A stretch of 64,000 nt of DNA from NCBI RefSeq assembly GCF_024494685.1, contig NZ_JANHDM010000012.1, positions 1-64,000 on the forward strand, read 5' to 3'. The first letter of the stretch is position 1; every line of letters begins with the position of its first letter. The notes under the pieces were generated by a model. The model was given only the letters and a program-made list of their open reading frames with translations, searched no databases and was not told where the DNA came from. This document shows, in pieces, positions 42,310 through 51,897 of this stretch. This DNA is from Halorubrum rubrum (GTDB lineage Archaea; Halobacteriota; Halobacteria; Halobacteriales; Haloferacaceae). The position numbers and the translations under genes were made by a program.

Positions 42310-43074
42310 TCAGAACGTGTCGGTGAACTTGTCGCGCCGGAAGAGGTCGATCTCCTGGGCCGTCGACCCCGGTCGCGTCGCCGCGAACGCGACCGCCTCG
42401 GCGACCTCCTCGGGTTCGGTGACGCTGCCGGGCTCGAACCGCTCCTCGAACGGCTCGCCCTCCTCGCTGCCGAACTCGGTGCGGACCTCCGAGGGGTTGA
42501 TCACGGAGACGGCCACGTCGTCGTCGCCGACCTGCGCGGCGACGCTGTGGGCGAACCCGCGCACCCACCACTTGCTCGCGGCGTACACCGGGTTGAACGG
42601 GCGCGGGAACTTCCCGGCGAAGCTGCCGACGACGACGAGCGTCCCCGCGGACTCCCGCAGGTGCGGGAGGGCCTCGCGGGTGAGAAAGAAGGTCCCGTCG
42701 ACGTTGGTCTCCTGCATCGCGAAGTACTCCGCGTCGGTCATCGTCTCCACGTCGCCGCCACGGCCCAGCCCCGCGTTGGCGACGACCACGTCGAGCCCGC
42801 CGAGCCGGTCGACGGTCGTCTCGACCGCCGCCGTCGAGGTCTCCGGCTCGCGAACGTCGCCGTCGACGACGGTCGCCTCGACGCCGTACTCCGTTTCGAC
42901 CGACTCGGCGATCGTCTCGAGCCGCTCGCGTCGCCGCGCCAAAAGCGCGAGGTCCGCGCCGCGGGCGGCGAGCGCGTGGGCGGTCGCCTCGCCGATCCCG
43001 GCGCTCGCGCCCGTGATCAGTGCCGTGGCGTCAGTCAGCGTCGCGTCGTCCAGTCCTGTGTCGTGTTCCGTCAT
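42310..43074 (-). CDS. Short-chain dehydrogenase/reductase
   Basis: A 254-aa classical SDR. TGASAGIGEATAHAL binds the cofactor, VVDGDVRE and VANAGLG follow, and the catalytic Ser is in VVGSFAGKF and YxxxK in VYAASKWWV. It starts MTEHDTGLDD; longer frames run upstream past a TATA-like GGTTATG. Substrate unknown. It is divergent from the Lrp/AsnC gene. Confidence 0.87.
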   Translation of the reverse strand: MTEHDTGLDDATLTDATALITGASAGIGEATAHALAARGADLALLARRRERLETIAESVETEYGVEATVVDGDVREPETSTAAVETTVDRLGGLDVVVANAGLGRGGDVETMTDAEYFAMQETNVDGTFFLTREALPHLRESAGTLVVVGSFAGKFPRPFNPVYAASKWWVRGFAHSVAAQVGDDDVAVSVINPSEVRTEFGSEEGEPFEERFEPGSVTEPEEVAEAVAFAATRPGSTAQEIDLFRRDKFTDTF

Positions 43075-43243
43075 GAGTACGCGTCTCGGATCGGGCGGTG
43101 GAAACATAACCGTGGGTGTGGCCGCCGCGGGTCGCACCCGTCGGGCGTCGTGGGGCGAGCGCGGCGAGCCTCGTCGCGCCCGCGGTCGCGGGGACGCTTG
43201 CGTGCGCCGCCATATTCAAACCGCCACCCGCCGACGTGTCGGT

Positions 43244-43732
43244 ATGGACGCCGAGCGCGAGGTACTCGACGTGTTGGCGCGGAACGCTCGCGAGGACATC
43301 GAGGACATCGCGGCCCAGACGGGCCTCGACGCGGAGGCGGTGGAGGCGGCCATCGCGTCGCTGGAGTCGGACGGCGTGGTCCGTGGCTACCAGGCCGTCG
43401 TCGACTGGGACCGCACGGCGGACGGGAAGATCCGCGCGATCGTCGAGATCAACGTGGAACTCGACCGCGAGACCGGCTACGAGCAGGTCGCGGACCGGAT
43501 CGCGAAGTTCCCCGCGGTCGACGCCCTCCACCTCGTCTCCGGCGACTACGACTTCGCCGTCGAGGTGCTCGGCGGCTCGATGGACGACGTCTCGCGGTTC
43601 ATCTCCGAGCAGGTCGCGCCGATGCCGGAGGTCACCCAGACGGTCACCCACTACATCATGGAGACGTACAAGGACGGCGGGGTCCGCTTCGCCGACGGCG
43701 ACGACGACGACCGGCTCTCCGTCTCGCCATGA
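43244..43732 (+). CDS. Lrp/AsnC-family regulator
   Basis: A 162-aa protein. The N-terminal HTH is EVLDVLARNAREDIEDIAAQ, VEAAIASLESDGVVRGY. The C-terminal RAM effector domain (about 65-145) has IRAIVEINVELDR and ALHLVSGDYDFAVEVLGGSM. TATTCAAA lies about 25 nt before the ATG. The stop overlaps the ATG of a class I aminotransferase by 4 nt, so it probably controls amino-acid metabolism including its own operon. Feast/famine regulators sense amino acids (family knowledge). Confidence 0.9.
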   Translation: MDAEREVLDVLARNAREDIEDIAAQTGLDAEAVEAAIASLESDGVVRGYQAVVDWDRTADGKIRAIVEINVELDRETGYEQVADRIAKFPAVDALHLVSGDYDFAVEVLGGSMDDVSRFISEQVAPMPEVTQTVTHYIMETYKDGGVRFADGDDDDRLSVSP

Positions 43733-44871
43733 GGACGGCCGAACGCGCCCGCGAGCTCCCCGAGTCGGGAATCCGGAAGTTCTTCGAGCTGGCTGAGGCG
43801 CGCGACGACGTCATCTCGCTCGGCGTCGGCGAGCCCGACTTCTCCGCGCCGTGGGCCGCGCGCAACGCCGCGATCGGCGGGCTCGAGCGCGGGCAGACCT
43901 CCTACACCGCCAACCGCGGCACCGCGGAGCTCCGCGAGGCGATCGCGGCCCACCACGAGCGATACGACCAGCCGTACGACCCCGGCGAGGAGGTCCTCGT
44001 CACGACGGGCGCGAGCGAGGCGGTCGATCTGTCCTTCCGCACGCTCGTCGACCCCGGCGACGTCGTGGCGATCCACGAGCCGTCCTACATCTCGTACGCG
44101 CCGGGCGTCGACCTCGCCGGCGGCGAGCCGCTGTCGGTCCCGACGCGCGCCGCGGACGACTTCGCGCTCACCCCCGAGCGGCTGGAGGCGGCCGGGGCGG
44201 CGGAGGCCGACCTCCTCGTGCTCTGTTACCCGAACAACCCCACCGGCGCGACGATGACCGACGCGGAACTCGCCGAGGTGGCGGCGTTCTGTCGCGATCA
44301 CGACCTGCGGGTCGTCGCCGACGAGATCTACTCGGCGCTCACCTACGGCGGCGATCACGCCTCGATCGCCACCCAGCCGGGGATGCGCGAGCGCACCGTC
44401 GTCGTCAACGGCTTCTCGAAGGCGTACGCGATGACGGGGCTCCGATTGGGGTACGCGCTCGGTCCCGCCGACGTCATCGACGCGATGAACCGGATCCACC
44501 AGTACACCATGCTCTCCGCGCCGACGACCGCCCAGATCGCCGCCCTGGAGGCGCTCCGGAGCTGCGACGACGAGGTGACGGAGATGGTCGAGGAGTACAA
44601 CCGCCGCCGGCGACTCGTCGTCTCCCGGTTCAACGCGATGGGACTCGACACGTTCGAGCCCGGCGGGGCGTTCTACGCGTTCCCGGAGTGTGGCGGCGAC
44701 GACGAGGCGTTCGCCGAGGCGCTACTGGAGGCCGAGGGCGTCGCGGTGGTCCCCGGCTCCGTCTTCGGCGCGGGCGGCGAGGGCTACCTCCGGGTGTCGT
44801 ACGCGACCTCGATGCGCGAACTGAAGGAGGCCACGGACCGGATCGCGCGGTTCCTCGAACGGCGGGAGTGA
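43729..44871 (+). CDS. PLP-dependent class I/II aminotransferase
   Basis: A 380-aa fold-type I aminotransferase. VISLGVGEPDFSAPW opens it, VLVTTGASEAVDLSF sits near the PLP phosphate, CYPNNPTGATM holds the conserved Asn, ADEIYSALTY the Asp and Tyr, and NGFSKAYAMTGLRLGY the PLP Lys (about residue 228). YLRVSYATSM carries the carboxylate-binding Arg. Likely aspartate/aromatic type; specificity uncertain. Cotranscribed with the Lrp/AsnC gene. Confidence 0.92.
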   Translation: MRTAERARELPESGIRKFFELAEARDDVISLGVGEPDFSAPWAARNAAIGGLERGQTSYTANRGTAELREAIAAHHERYDQPYDPGEEVLVTTGASEAVDLSFRTLVDPGDVVAIHEPSYISYAPGVDLAGGEPLSVPTRAADDFALTPERLEAAGAAEADLLVLCYPNNPTGATMTDAELAEVAAFCRDHDLRVVADEIYSALTYGGDHASIATQPGMRERTVVVNGFSKAYAMTGLRLGYALGPADVIDAMNRIHQYTMLSAPTTAQIAALEALRSCDDEVTEMVEEYNRRRRLVVSRFNAMGLDTFEPGGAFYAFPECGGDDEAFAEALLEAEGVAVVPGSVFGAGGEGYLRVSYATSMRELKEATDRIARFLERRE

Positions 44872-44989
44872 CGGCGACGTCGGGTTCGGTCGGTCCCGTC
44901 CGCGTCGGCGGCTCCGGCCTCGTCGTCCGACGAGGAACGCGCGTTTCCGACTGGCGTGGGCTTTTCACCCGGCGGTGAAACGTGTGGGT

Positions 44990-45790
44990 ATGCCGCCGAT
45001 CGACCTCGGACTCGGGCTCGGCACGTCCGGTCTCGACGACCCCGCGGAGTGTACGGAGAGCGTGGTGACCGCCCTCGAGGCCGGCTACCGCCACGTCGAC
45101 ACCGCACAGATGTACGACAACGAGGCCGCGGTCGGCGAGGGGCTCGCCGAGGCGGCCGTCGACCGCGACGAAGTCGTGGTCGCCACCAAGATACACCCGA
45201 CGAACCTCGCGCCCGAGGACGCCCGCGAGACGGCCTACGAGAGTCTCGACCGACTGGGGCTCGACCGCGTCGACCTGCTGTACGTCCACTGGCCCACGAA
45301 GGCGTACGACCCAGAGAGAACGCTGCCGGCCTTCGACGAACTCCGCGCGGAGGGCGTCACCGACCACGTCGCCGTCTCCAACTTCACGCCCGACCTGCTC
45401 CGGGAGGCGAGAGCGATCCTCGAGTCGCCGATCGCGGCCCACCAGGTGGAGTGTCACCCGCGCTTCCAACAGCCCGAACTCCGGGAGCTGGCCGCCGAGT
45501 TCGACCACCACCTGGTGGGCTACTCGCCGCTCGCCAGGGGCGACCTGCTCGACGACCCGACGCTCGCGGCGGTGGCGGAGCGACACGGGACCTCGACGGC
45601 CGTCGTCGCGCTCGCGTGGGCGCTCGCCCGCGACGTGGTGCCCATCCCGAAATCGACCGGCGACCACGTGACGGAGAACCTCGCGGCGCTGGAGCTCGAC
45701 CTCTCCGCCGACGACCTCGCGGCGATCGACGGGCTGGCCGGCGGCGAGCGGAGGATCGACCCCGACGACGCGGCGTGGAACCGGACGTAG
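44990..45790 (+). CDS. Aldo/keto reductase (prostaglandin F synthase-like)
   Basis: A 266-aa AKR. The tetrad is Asp/Tyr in HVDTAQMYDNEAAVGEG, Lys in VVVATKIHP and His in LLYVHWPTKAYD. VVPIPKSTGDHVTENL is the NADP phosphate site. The ATG at MPPIDLG sits about 27 nt after CTTTTCA, favouring it over the GTG at 44975. Related to the 17988 enzyme only at the fold level. It reduces small aldehydes or 2,5-diketo-gluconate-like substrates. Confidence 0.9.
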   Translation: MPPIDLGLGLGTSGLDDPAECTESVVTALEAGYRHVDTAQMYDNEAAVGEGLAEAAVDRDEVVVATKIHPTNLAPEDARETAYESLDRLGLDRVDLLYVHWPTKAYDPERTLPAFDELRAEGVTDHVAVSNFTPDLLREARAILESPIAAHQVECHPRFQQPELRELAAEFDHHLVGYSPLARGDLLDDPTLAAVAERHGTSTAVVALAWALARDVVPIPKSTGDHVTENLAALELDLSADDLAAIDGLAGGERRIDPDDAAWNRT

Positions 45791-45823
45791 CGCGGGGACC
45801 GGTCGCGGAGGGTCCGCGAGGAG

Positions 45824-46900
45824 TCAGACCGCCGCGAGCCGCGCGTCGAGTTCCGCGTCGATGCGCTCGACGAGATCGTCCATCGGCTCGTCGAGATACG
45901 TCACCCACTGGTCGAGAAAGCCCGAGCGGCCGAGGACCCGAACGACCCGATAGATCGGTCGACGCGTCGCGAAGCCCTCCGGAAGCCCGCCGGCGCGGTC
46001 GCAGTATCCCTCGTACACCGCCTCGCCGAACCGGTCCGGGCCCTCGTAGTCGAAGCCGTTACAGAGCTGGTCTCGTGCGCGGACCAGGTCGCGGGCGGGG
46101 TCGCCGACGTGGGCGAGCTCCCAGTCCAGAAAGCCCACGCGAGGATCCCCTCCGTTCCCGTCCCCGGCCCTCTCCGCCGCGAGGAACGCGTTCGGCGGCG
46201 CGACATCGCCGTGGAGCAGCGCCGCGGGCGCGCGATCGAGGCGCTCCCGGTTCGACTCGACGCAGTCGATGACGGCGTCGAAGTGGCGGGCGAGCCGGTC
46301 GGTCGTGCCGATCTCGCGGGTACGCTCGATCGTCGAGCGCAGCGTGTCGGTCCAGGAGGCGGCCGCGATCTCGAGGCCGGGAGCGTCGGGATCGCCGGCA
46401 CGGTCGCTCGCGACCGGGTCACCGTCGCGGCCGCCCGCGGCCTCGCGTTTCGCCTCCCCGATCCCGACGGTCTCGCCGCGGCCGACGATCTCCCCGTGGC
46501 TCGCGAACCGAACCGCGTGGAGCGTCGCGAGCGCCCCGCCGACCCGCCGCAGCAGCGCTTCCCGTCGATCGGCGTCGGCCCCCTCGAGGACGGCGTGGAG
46601 GTCGCGGCCCGAGGCGGGCGCGGTCGCGAGGTAGGGACGTTCCGCGTCGGGATCGGCGGCGACGACCGCCGGAACGGGGACCGGGCGTCGCGCGGAGACG
46701 TACTCCAGGACCGCCCGTTCGCGGGCGATCCGGCTCCCGTTCGCGTCGAGCGCGACCTTGAGGTACGCGCGGCCGCCGTCGGCGAAGTCGACGCCGACGG
46801 TCTCGTTGCCGCCGTTCCAGGAGGGACCGACGTCGACGAGCCCCTCGACCGGTCGGTCCGGGAAGGCGTCGGCGAGCGCCGTCTCCAGGGACGGGTCCAT
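45824..46900 (-). CDS. Aminoglycoside phosphotransferase-family kinase
   Basis: A 358-aa APH-fold protein. YLKVALDANGSRIARERAVL has the ATP Lys, LLHGDVAPPNAFLA the catalytic HxDxxxxN-like segment, and GFLDWELAHVGDPARDL the metal-binding Asp motif. A 30-residue insert (REAAGGRDGDPVASDRAG) interrupts the middle. Probably phosphorylates a small molecule such as a sugar, amine or macrolide; not necessarily resistance. Confidence 0.85.
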   Translation of the reverse strand: MDPSLETALADAFPDRPVEGLVDVGPSWNGGNETVGVDFADGGRAYLKVALDANGSRIARERAVLEYVSARRPVPVPAVVAADPDAERPYLATAPASGRDLHAVLEGADADRREALLRRVGGALATLHAVRFASHGEIVGRGETVGIGEAKREAAGGRDGDPVASDRAGDPDAPGLEIAAASWTDTLRSTIERTREIGTTDRLARHFDAVIDCVESNRERLDRAPAALLHGDVAPPNAFLAAERAGDGNGGDPRVGFLDWELAHVGDPARDLVRARDQLCNGFDYEGPDRFGEAVYEGYCDRAGGLPEGFATRRPIYRVVRVLGRSGFLDQWVTYLDEPMDDLVERIDAELDARLAAV

Positions 46901-47026
46901 GTCCACGCTGGCCGGCGGGAGAGAAAAAGCGTTCCGTCCGGATCCGGGACACGAAGCCGACCGTCGCGCTCCCGCCGCTCCGGATCGACCGACAACGTCA
47001 TACGCGTCGCACGAGTCTCGCGTTCG

Positions 47027-49186
47027 ATGACTGGCTCGGGCGACGGGCGTCGCGTGACCTTCGAGACTGCGGAGCGGACGCTGTACGTCCGCGACGCGCT
47101 CGAGGGCGAACGGCTCGCGCTCCGATTCGACCGGGAGCCGGACCCGCGGCCCGCGCTCGTCGACCTCTTCGCCCTCCCCGTCGACCGGGCGGTGAGCCTC
47201 GAGGCGGCGTGGCTGTCGATCCCGAAGTACGCGACGGTGAGCGTCCGCGAGTCGGGCGGAGAGTTCATCGCCGAGCTCACCGACGACCTCACGCTCCCGT
47301 GCGGCTCCTACTGTTTCGACGTCGTCGGGGTGACGAAGGCGTTCGTCCGCGCGGTCGACGTCGAGGTCTCGGCGACCGGGATGGCCGGCGGCGGGGCCGT
47401 CGAGGTCGCGTTCGACCGGCCGACGACCGTGACCGTCGGCGGCCGGTCGCTTCACACCCGCCCGGAGGCGACGATGACGGTTCCGGACGACCCGGCGGCG
47501 CTCGCGGCGGCGGTGTCGGCGCTCGGCTCGTCGATCGCCGAGGCGTCGCCGGAGCGGTCCTGGCCGACGCTCCGCGGGTACCCGCCGCGGATCGCGCGGG
47601 GAGACGAACTCGATATCCCCGCGTCCCTCGAGACGCCCGACGCCGGCGTCGAGATCGGGGTTCCGGCGACGTACGCGGACGTCTACCGGGTCGCGCCGCT
47701 CGCGTACTACCTCGGCGCGACCGTCGTCGCCGGCGCGGATCCGGCGGTTCGGCTCGACACGGGGTACGCCGAGCCGCTGCCGAACGAGGGGACCGCGCTC
47801 GAGCGCCGCGTCTCGGAGCTCCTCGGGACGACGCTGTTCCTGGACTCGCTCTCGCGGACCGAGGGGTACGTCCCCTCGGAACGATACGAGTACGAGCGGG
47901 TCGGCGGGGAGCTCCCCTTCTACCCGCCGAACCTGGCAGACCGCTCGATGAGCGATCGGCTGATGGAGTACCTCGAGGTCGACTTCGAGACCGTCGAGCC
48001 GTGCCTCCCCGACCGGGCGACGACCGCGGTCCTCCGGCCGGGCCCCGCGGGGATGGAACTCCTCGGGCACCTCGCACACCTGCTCGCGCCGATCCGGGTT
48101 CGGGGATCACCGACGGCGAGCGTCCGCGACCGCACGGGGTCCCGCGCTCGCGCTGGCTCTCGCGATCGGGGCGAGTCGGCCGGGTCGGACCCGCCGATCG
48201 CCGCCGCGATGGCGTCGGACCTCCCGGTCCCGAGCGGGACGCCGAGCCCGGACGACGCGCCGTTGCCCTCCGGTGCCGCCGCCCTGAGCGTCGCCGCGTA
48301 CGAGAACGGGCTGACCCGGTCCCGGCCCACGAGGGGCGACTTCCGGGCGACGTTCCTCGCGGACTCGGACGAGCGGGCTCGGGCGTTCGAGCGCGCCATG
48401 ACGGAGCCGCCCGACGGCGTCGACGCGTGGGAGATTCTCGTCCGCCCGACCCGCGAGAAGGCTCGCGACCTGCTCGCCGGCCCCGGCGTCGGGCTGTGTC
48501 TGTGTTCGCTCCCGGCCGACGGGAGCCGGATCGCCTGTTCGGACGGCGTCCTGGATGTGGCCGATCTCGAACGCGTCCCGACGACGACCGTGTTCGAGCG
48601 CGCGGGGCGCGTCGCGCCCGCGGCGTCGGCCGTGACGGCCGGAGCGCTCGGGGCGATCGCCGTCGACGGCGTGCTCGGTTCCGAGCGGCTCCGGACGCTC
48701 GTCGGACTGCTCGCGAGCGCGACGCCGTTCGCGGCGAGCGTCGCGCTCGCGCGGGTTCGCGAGGTCGCGGACGTCCGCCTCGCCGGCGATCCGTCGGCCA
48801 TCGCGGTCACGCCGGAGCAGGGGGGCACACAGGGGCTGGTTCGGGTGCGCTCGCTCTCCGAGACGGAACACGCCGTCGCGTGGCGATCGCTGCCGTCCGT
48901 CGAGGCGAGACCCGGTACCGAGTACCATCCGCTCTTCGAGTGGGCGGACACCCTCCCGGAACTCGTCGGGACGGAACGCGAGGGTCCGCGTCCGCTGTCG
49001 ACCGCCGAGGTCCTCGATCTGGTCCCCGAGCCCGACAGCGTCGTCGACCTCAACGGCGCGATCGTCTTCGAGCGCGACGGGGCCACCGAGGCCGACGTGC
49101 GACGGTCCGCCCGCCTGGCGCTCGCGGAGCGATCGAGGTCGTCCGGGGACGGGATCTCCGCCCGGTTCGACGGGGAGCGGCGGTGA
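47027..49186 (+). CDS. Large conserved protein, unrecognised
   Basis: A 719-aa soluble protein starting MTGSGDGRRVTFETAERTLY. The first 170 residues are beta-rich (SIPKYATVSVRESGGEF, then TLPCGSYCFDVVGVTK). A middle region has PATYADVYRVAPLAYYLGAT and TTLFLDSLSRTEGYV. An Ala/Asp-rich linker separates it from a C-terminal alpha/beta part that includes SATPFAASVALARV. I know of similar haloarchaeal hypothetical proteins but cannot assign a function. A small DUF7557-like gene follows 88 nt downstream on the same strand. Confidence 0.6.
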   Translation: MTGSGDGRRVTFETAERTLYVRDALEGERLALRFDREPDPRPALVDLFALPVDRAVSLEAAWLSIPKYATVSVRESGGEFIAELTDDLTLPCGSYCFDVVGVTKAFVRAVDVEVSATGMAGGGAVEVAFDRPTTVTVGGRSLHTRPEATMTVPDDPAALAAAVSALGSSIAEASPERSWPTLRGYPPRIARGDELDIPASLETPDAGVEIGVPATYADVYRVAPLAYYLGATVVAGADPAVRLDTGYAEPLPNEGTALERRVSELLGTTLFLDSLSRTEGYVPSERYEYERVGGELPFYPPNLADRSMSDRLMEYLEVDFETVEPCLPDRATTAVLRPGPAGMELLGHLAHLLAPIRVRGSPTASVRDRTGSRARAGSRDRGESAGSDPPIAAAMASDLPVPSGTPSPDDAPLPSGAAALSVAAYENGLTRSRPTRGDFRATFLADSDERARAFERAMTEPPDGVDAWEILVRPTREKARDLLAGPGVGLCLCSLPADGSRIACSDGVLDVADLERVPTTTVFERAGRVAPAASAVTAGALGAIAVDGVLGSERLRTLVGLLASATPFAASVALARVREVADVRLAGDPSAIAVTPEQGGTQGLVRVRSLSETEHAVAWRSLPSVEARPGTEYHPLFEWADTLPELVGTEREGPRPLSTAEVLDLVPEPDSVVDLNGAIVFERDGATEADVRRSARLALAERSRSSGDGISARFDGERR

Positions 49187-49274
49187 ACGCGGAGGCGAAC
49201 CGTCCGGCGGTCGTGCTCCCGCCGTCCGCGAACCCGACCGTGCGCTTTTGAACCCCGGCGACGAAGCGGCGACC

Positions 49275-49424
49275 ATGCCGCAGATCCACCTCGACGAGTC
49301 GACCGTCGAACGGCTCGACGCGCTCCGGCGGGACGACGAGGAGTACGACGAGATCGTGACCGAACTCATCAACATCTACGAGGCCGAGGAGCTGACGCTG
49401 TTCCACGGCGGGGACGTGGAGTAG
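49275..49424 (+). CDS. DUF7557-like mini-protein
   Basis: A 49-aa protein: MPQIHLDESTVERLDALRRD, YDEIVTELINIYEAEELTLF, end HGGDVE. The pattern (I.LDE.TVERLDALR..DE.YDEIV.ELI.IYE) resembles a ribbon-helix-helix antitoxin-like family common in haloarchaea. CTTTTGAA lies about 30 nt before the ATG. No toxin partner is adjacent. Confidence 0.65.
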   Translation: MPQIHLDESTVERLDALRRDDEEYDEIVTELINIYEAEELTLFHGGDVE

Positions 49425-49575
49425 CGGGACCCCGTCGAACGGGCATGCCGGGTTCGATCGTCCCCGACGCCCCGACCATCCCCGCCGAGTCCGCCATCTC
49501 CGCCGAATCGACCGTCCCCGACGCCTCGACCGTCGAACGCGCGGTTTAACCGTCCAGACCCACGATCCGATCGAC

Positions 49576-50616
49576 ATGAGCGGGTCCACGGAGGGCGACC
49601 TCACCAAGACGGGGATGTCGCTGAAACACGACCGAGAGTGGGACTACGAACTCGACCGGATCGTCGAGGCCATCGAGGAGCGGGACGCGAGCAAGGTCGG
49701 CCTCCAGTTCCCGGAGGGGCTCAAGCGCCGCGGTCCGCAGGTCGCCGACGACCTCCGCGAGGTCGCGCCCGACGACGTGACGTTCATGCTGTCGGGCCAG
49801 CCGTGTTACGGGGCCTGCGACCTCGACACCTACCTGATGCGCCGGACGGACGTCTTCGTCCACTTCGGCCACACACCGATGAAGGAGTCGGACAGCATCG
49901 TCTACGTGCCGCTGTTCTCCAACGTCGACCCGTTCCCGATCATGGAGGAGTCGCTCGCGGAGCTCCCGGACCCCGAGGAGGACCCCGACGTGGGGCTCGT
50001 GACGACGGCCCAGCACATGAACCGCTTCGAGGAGATGACCGACTGGCTCGAGGAGCGCGGCTACGAGGTCCACACCCGCCGGGGGGACGACCGGCTCACC
50101 AAGGAGGGGCAGGTCTTGGGGTGTAACTACGCCTCCGCGGACATCCCCGCGGACCAGGTGTTGTACGTCGGCGGCGGGAAGTTCCACCCGGTCGGGCTCG
50201 CGATGGAACACCCCGAGAAGACCGTCGTCATCGCCGACCCCGTCAACAACGCCGTCTCGATCGCCGAACACGACCAGTTCCTCAAGCAGCGCTACGCATC
50301 GGTCCACAAGGCGATGGACGCCGAGAAGTGGGGCGTCATCTTCTGTACGAAGATCGGCCAGGGCCGCTGGGAGACGGCACAGGAGATCGTCGAGAACAAC
50401 GAGAACGCCTACCTGATCACGATGGACGAGGTGACCCCCGACCGCCTCCGCAACTTCGACATGGACGCGTTCGTCAACACGGGCTGTCCCCGGATCACGA
50501 CAGACGACGGCCCCCGCTTCCACAAGCCCATGTTGACGCCCGGCGAGTACGAGGCCGCGATCGGCGAGCGACCCCTCGACCAGATCGAGTTCGACACGTT
50601 CCACGACACCTGGTAG
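49576..50616 (+). CDS. dph2: Diphthamide synthase Dph2 (archaeal)
   Basis: A 346-aa radical-SAM-like 4Fe-4S enzyme. It transfers a 3-amino-3-carboxypropyl group from SAM to a His of elongation factor 2, the first diphthamide step. The three cluster cysteines are in SGQPCYGACDLD (about residue 76), VLGCNYASAD (about 181) and NTGCPRITTD (about 304). The length fits the archaeal homodimeric Dph2. Monocistronic. Confidence 0.93.
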   Translation: MSGSTEGDLTKTGMSLKHDREWDYELDRIVEAIEERDASKVGLQFPEGLKRRGPQVADDLREVAPDDVTFMLSGQPCYGACDLDTYLMRRTDVFVHFGHTPMKESDSIVYVPLFSNVDPFPIMEESLAELPDPEEDPDVGLVTTAQHMNRFEEMTDWLEERGYEVHTRRGDDRLTKEGQVLGCNYASADIPADQVLYVGGGKFHPVGLAMEHPEKTVVIADPVNNAVSIAEHDQFLKQRYASVHKAMDAEKWGVIFCTKIGQGRWETAQEIVENNENAYLITMDEVTPDRLRNFDMDAFVNTGCPRITTDDGPRFHKPMLTPGEYEAAIGERPLDQIEFDTFHDTW

Positions 50617-50632
50617 GCGGCCGATCCGACCG

Positions 50633-50791
50633 TCACTCGAACTCCGGCGGATCGTGGTCCTCGTCGAGGAAGTAGCTGTCCGCGTCGGGGTCGAAGTACA
50701 CCTGGAGCGCCCGTATCGACCCGACGAACGCGGCGAACGCGGCCACGCCGAACCCGACGACGCCGTAGAGGAGGACGAACGCGAGCGACAT
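50633..50791 (-). CDS. Small single-pass membrane protein
   Basis: A 52-aa protein from MSLAFVLLYGVVGFGVAAFA, one membrane helix, then FDPDADSYFLDEDHDPPEFE. A GATAATTGG box about 30 nt upstream favours this start over the longer frame to 50842. The acidic C-terminal tail would face the cytosol or outside; function unknown. It converges on dph2. Confidence 0.55.
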   Translation of the reverse strand: MSLAFVLLYGVVGFGVAAFAAFVGSIRALQVYFDPDADSYFLDEDHDPPEFE

Positions 50792-50838
50792 CGGGTGGAG
50801 TTCTCGACCGATCCAATTATCATTTCCGGCGCTGACGG

Positions 50839-51330
50839 TCACGGACCCGCGCTCGTCTCCGCGGCCGCCTCGACGTAGTCGACCGCGGCGCCCGGCGAGT
50901 CGACCGCCTCGACGCCCGCCACGTCATGCGTGTCCAGCCCGGCGACCGCCCGGCCGTGCGCGAGCGCGAGTCCGATCTCGGACAGGGTGCCGGGACCGCC
51001 GTTCACCGCGATCGCGGCGTCGCCGTTCATCACCACGAGCGCGTTGCGGGCATGGCCCAACCCGGTCGCGATGGGGGTCGTGACGTGCGGGTTCGCGTCC
51101 GCCCGCCTGTCGGTCGGGAGGATCCCGATGGTCTCGACGGCCGTCCCGCCGCCGCGGTCGCCTCCCGTGCTTCCCGCCCGTCGGGCACCTCGACAGACCG
51201 CCTCCATCACGCCGCCGAGCCCGCCGCAGACGACCGCGTGGCCGCGGTCGGCGAGCTCCGTCCCCAGCTCCTCCGCGACCGCGGCCGTGTCGGGCGGGAC
51301 CGAACTCCCGCCGATGACGCTGACGCGCAT
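50839..51330 (-). CDS. LOG-like Rossmann protein (TIGR00725 family)
   Basis: A 163-aa protein. MRVSVIGGSSVPPD opens, CGGLGGVMEAVCRGARRAG carries the GGxGGxM/RGA motif and NGGPGTLSEIGLALAHGR the GGxGTLxE motif. These are the hallmarks of lysine-decarboxylase-like/MoCo-carrier-like proteins; DprA-associated TIGR00725 members are similar in length. It probably binds a nucleotide; the reaction is unknown. Confidence 0.8.
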   Translation of the reverse strand: MRVSVIGGSSVPPDTAAVAEELGTELADRGHAVVCGGLGGVMEAVCRGARRAGSTGGDRGGGTAVETIGILPTDRRADANPHVTTPIATGLGHARNALVVMNGDAAIAVNGGPGTLSEIGLALAHGRAVAGLDTHDVAGVEAVDSPGAAVDYVEAAAETSAGP

Positions 51331-51449
51331 GTCCGAACTCCCCTGGGGAGGCACAAAAACCGGCGGGTTCACCGGCGCGCCCCGATCGGCGTCGGTCGCG
51401 TCGCGCCGGTCCGATCGGCGGCGGATCGTCGATCAGCCCTGCGACGCGG

Positions 51450-51866
51450 CTACGAGTCGATTTCCCTGATCTCGACGTCGTGGACGCCGTCGCGGAGCGT
51501 CGCCCGTTCGACCTCGCGAAGCTCCTCTGCGGTCGCGTCGACCGTCGCGAAGTGGTTGCCGGCGAGTTCGCCCGCGGGACTCTTGAAGCAGGTCGATCCA
51601 CAGGGGAGGAGTATCTCCTGTTCGTTCCGATACCCAGGGTACAACAGGAGGTCGCCACGCGACGGATAGACCGTGTGGTTCTCTCGCGGGATCTCCGGGA
51701 GGTCGATCTCGTCGATGTTGATCCAGGTGGCGATCCCGCTCCAGCGAACGTGCATGAGCTCGGACTCCAGCGGCAGGAACTCGCGGACTGCCGCGACCGA
51801 CTCGGGCGCTCGGTCCTCGTGGAGTTCGGCCGTGAACGTGGTTTCGTCGATGTCGATTGCTATCAT
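51450..51866 (-). CDS. DUF3830 cyclophilin-like protein
   Basis: A 138-aa protein matching DUF3830: FTAELHEDRAPESVAAVREF, MHVRWSGIATWINI, NHTVYPSRGDLLLYPGYRNE and LLPCGSTCFKSPAGELAGNH. The cyclophilin-like barrel is often encoded beside hydantoin/ureide or dipeptide hydrolases. Here an M20 amidohydrolase lies upstream on the same strand, separated by 99 nt carrying a tandem repeat. Confidence 0.82.
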   Translation of the reverse strand: MIAIDIDETTFTAELHEDRAPESVAAVREFLPLESELMHVRWSGIATWINIDEIDLPEIPRENHTVYPSRGDLLLYPGYRNEQEILLPCGSTCFKSPAGELAGNHFATVDATAEELREVERATLRDGVHDVEIREIDS

Positions 51867-51897
51867 GAGTAGAGTTCGTGCCGTGTGTGCCGTCGGC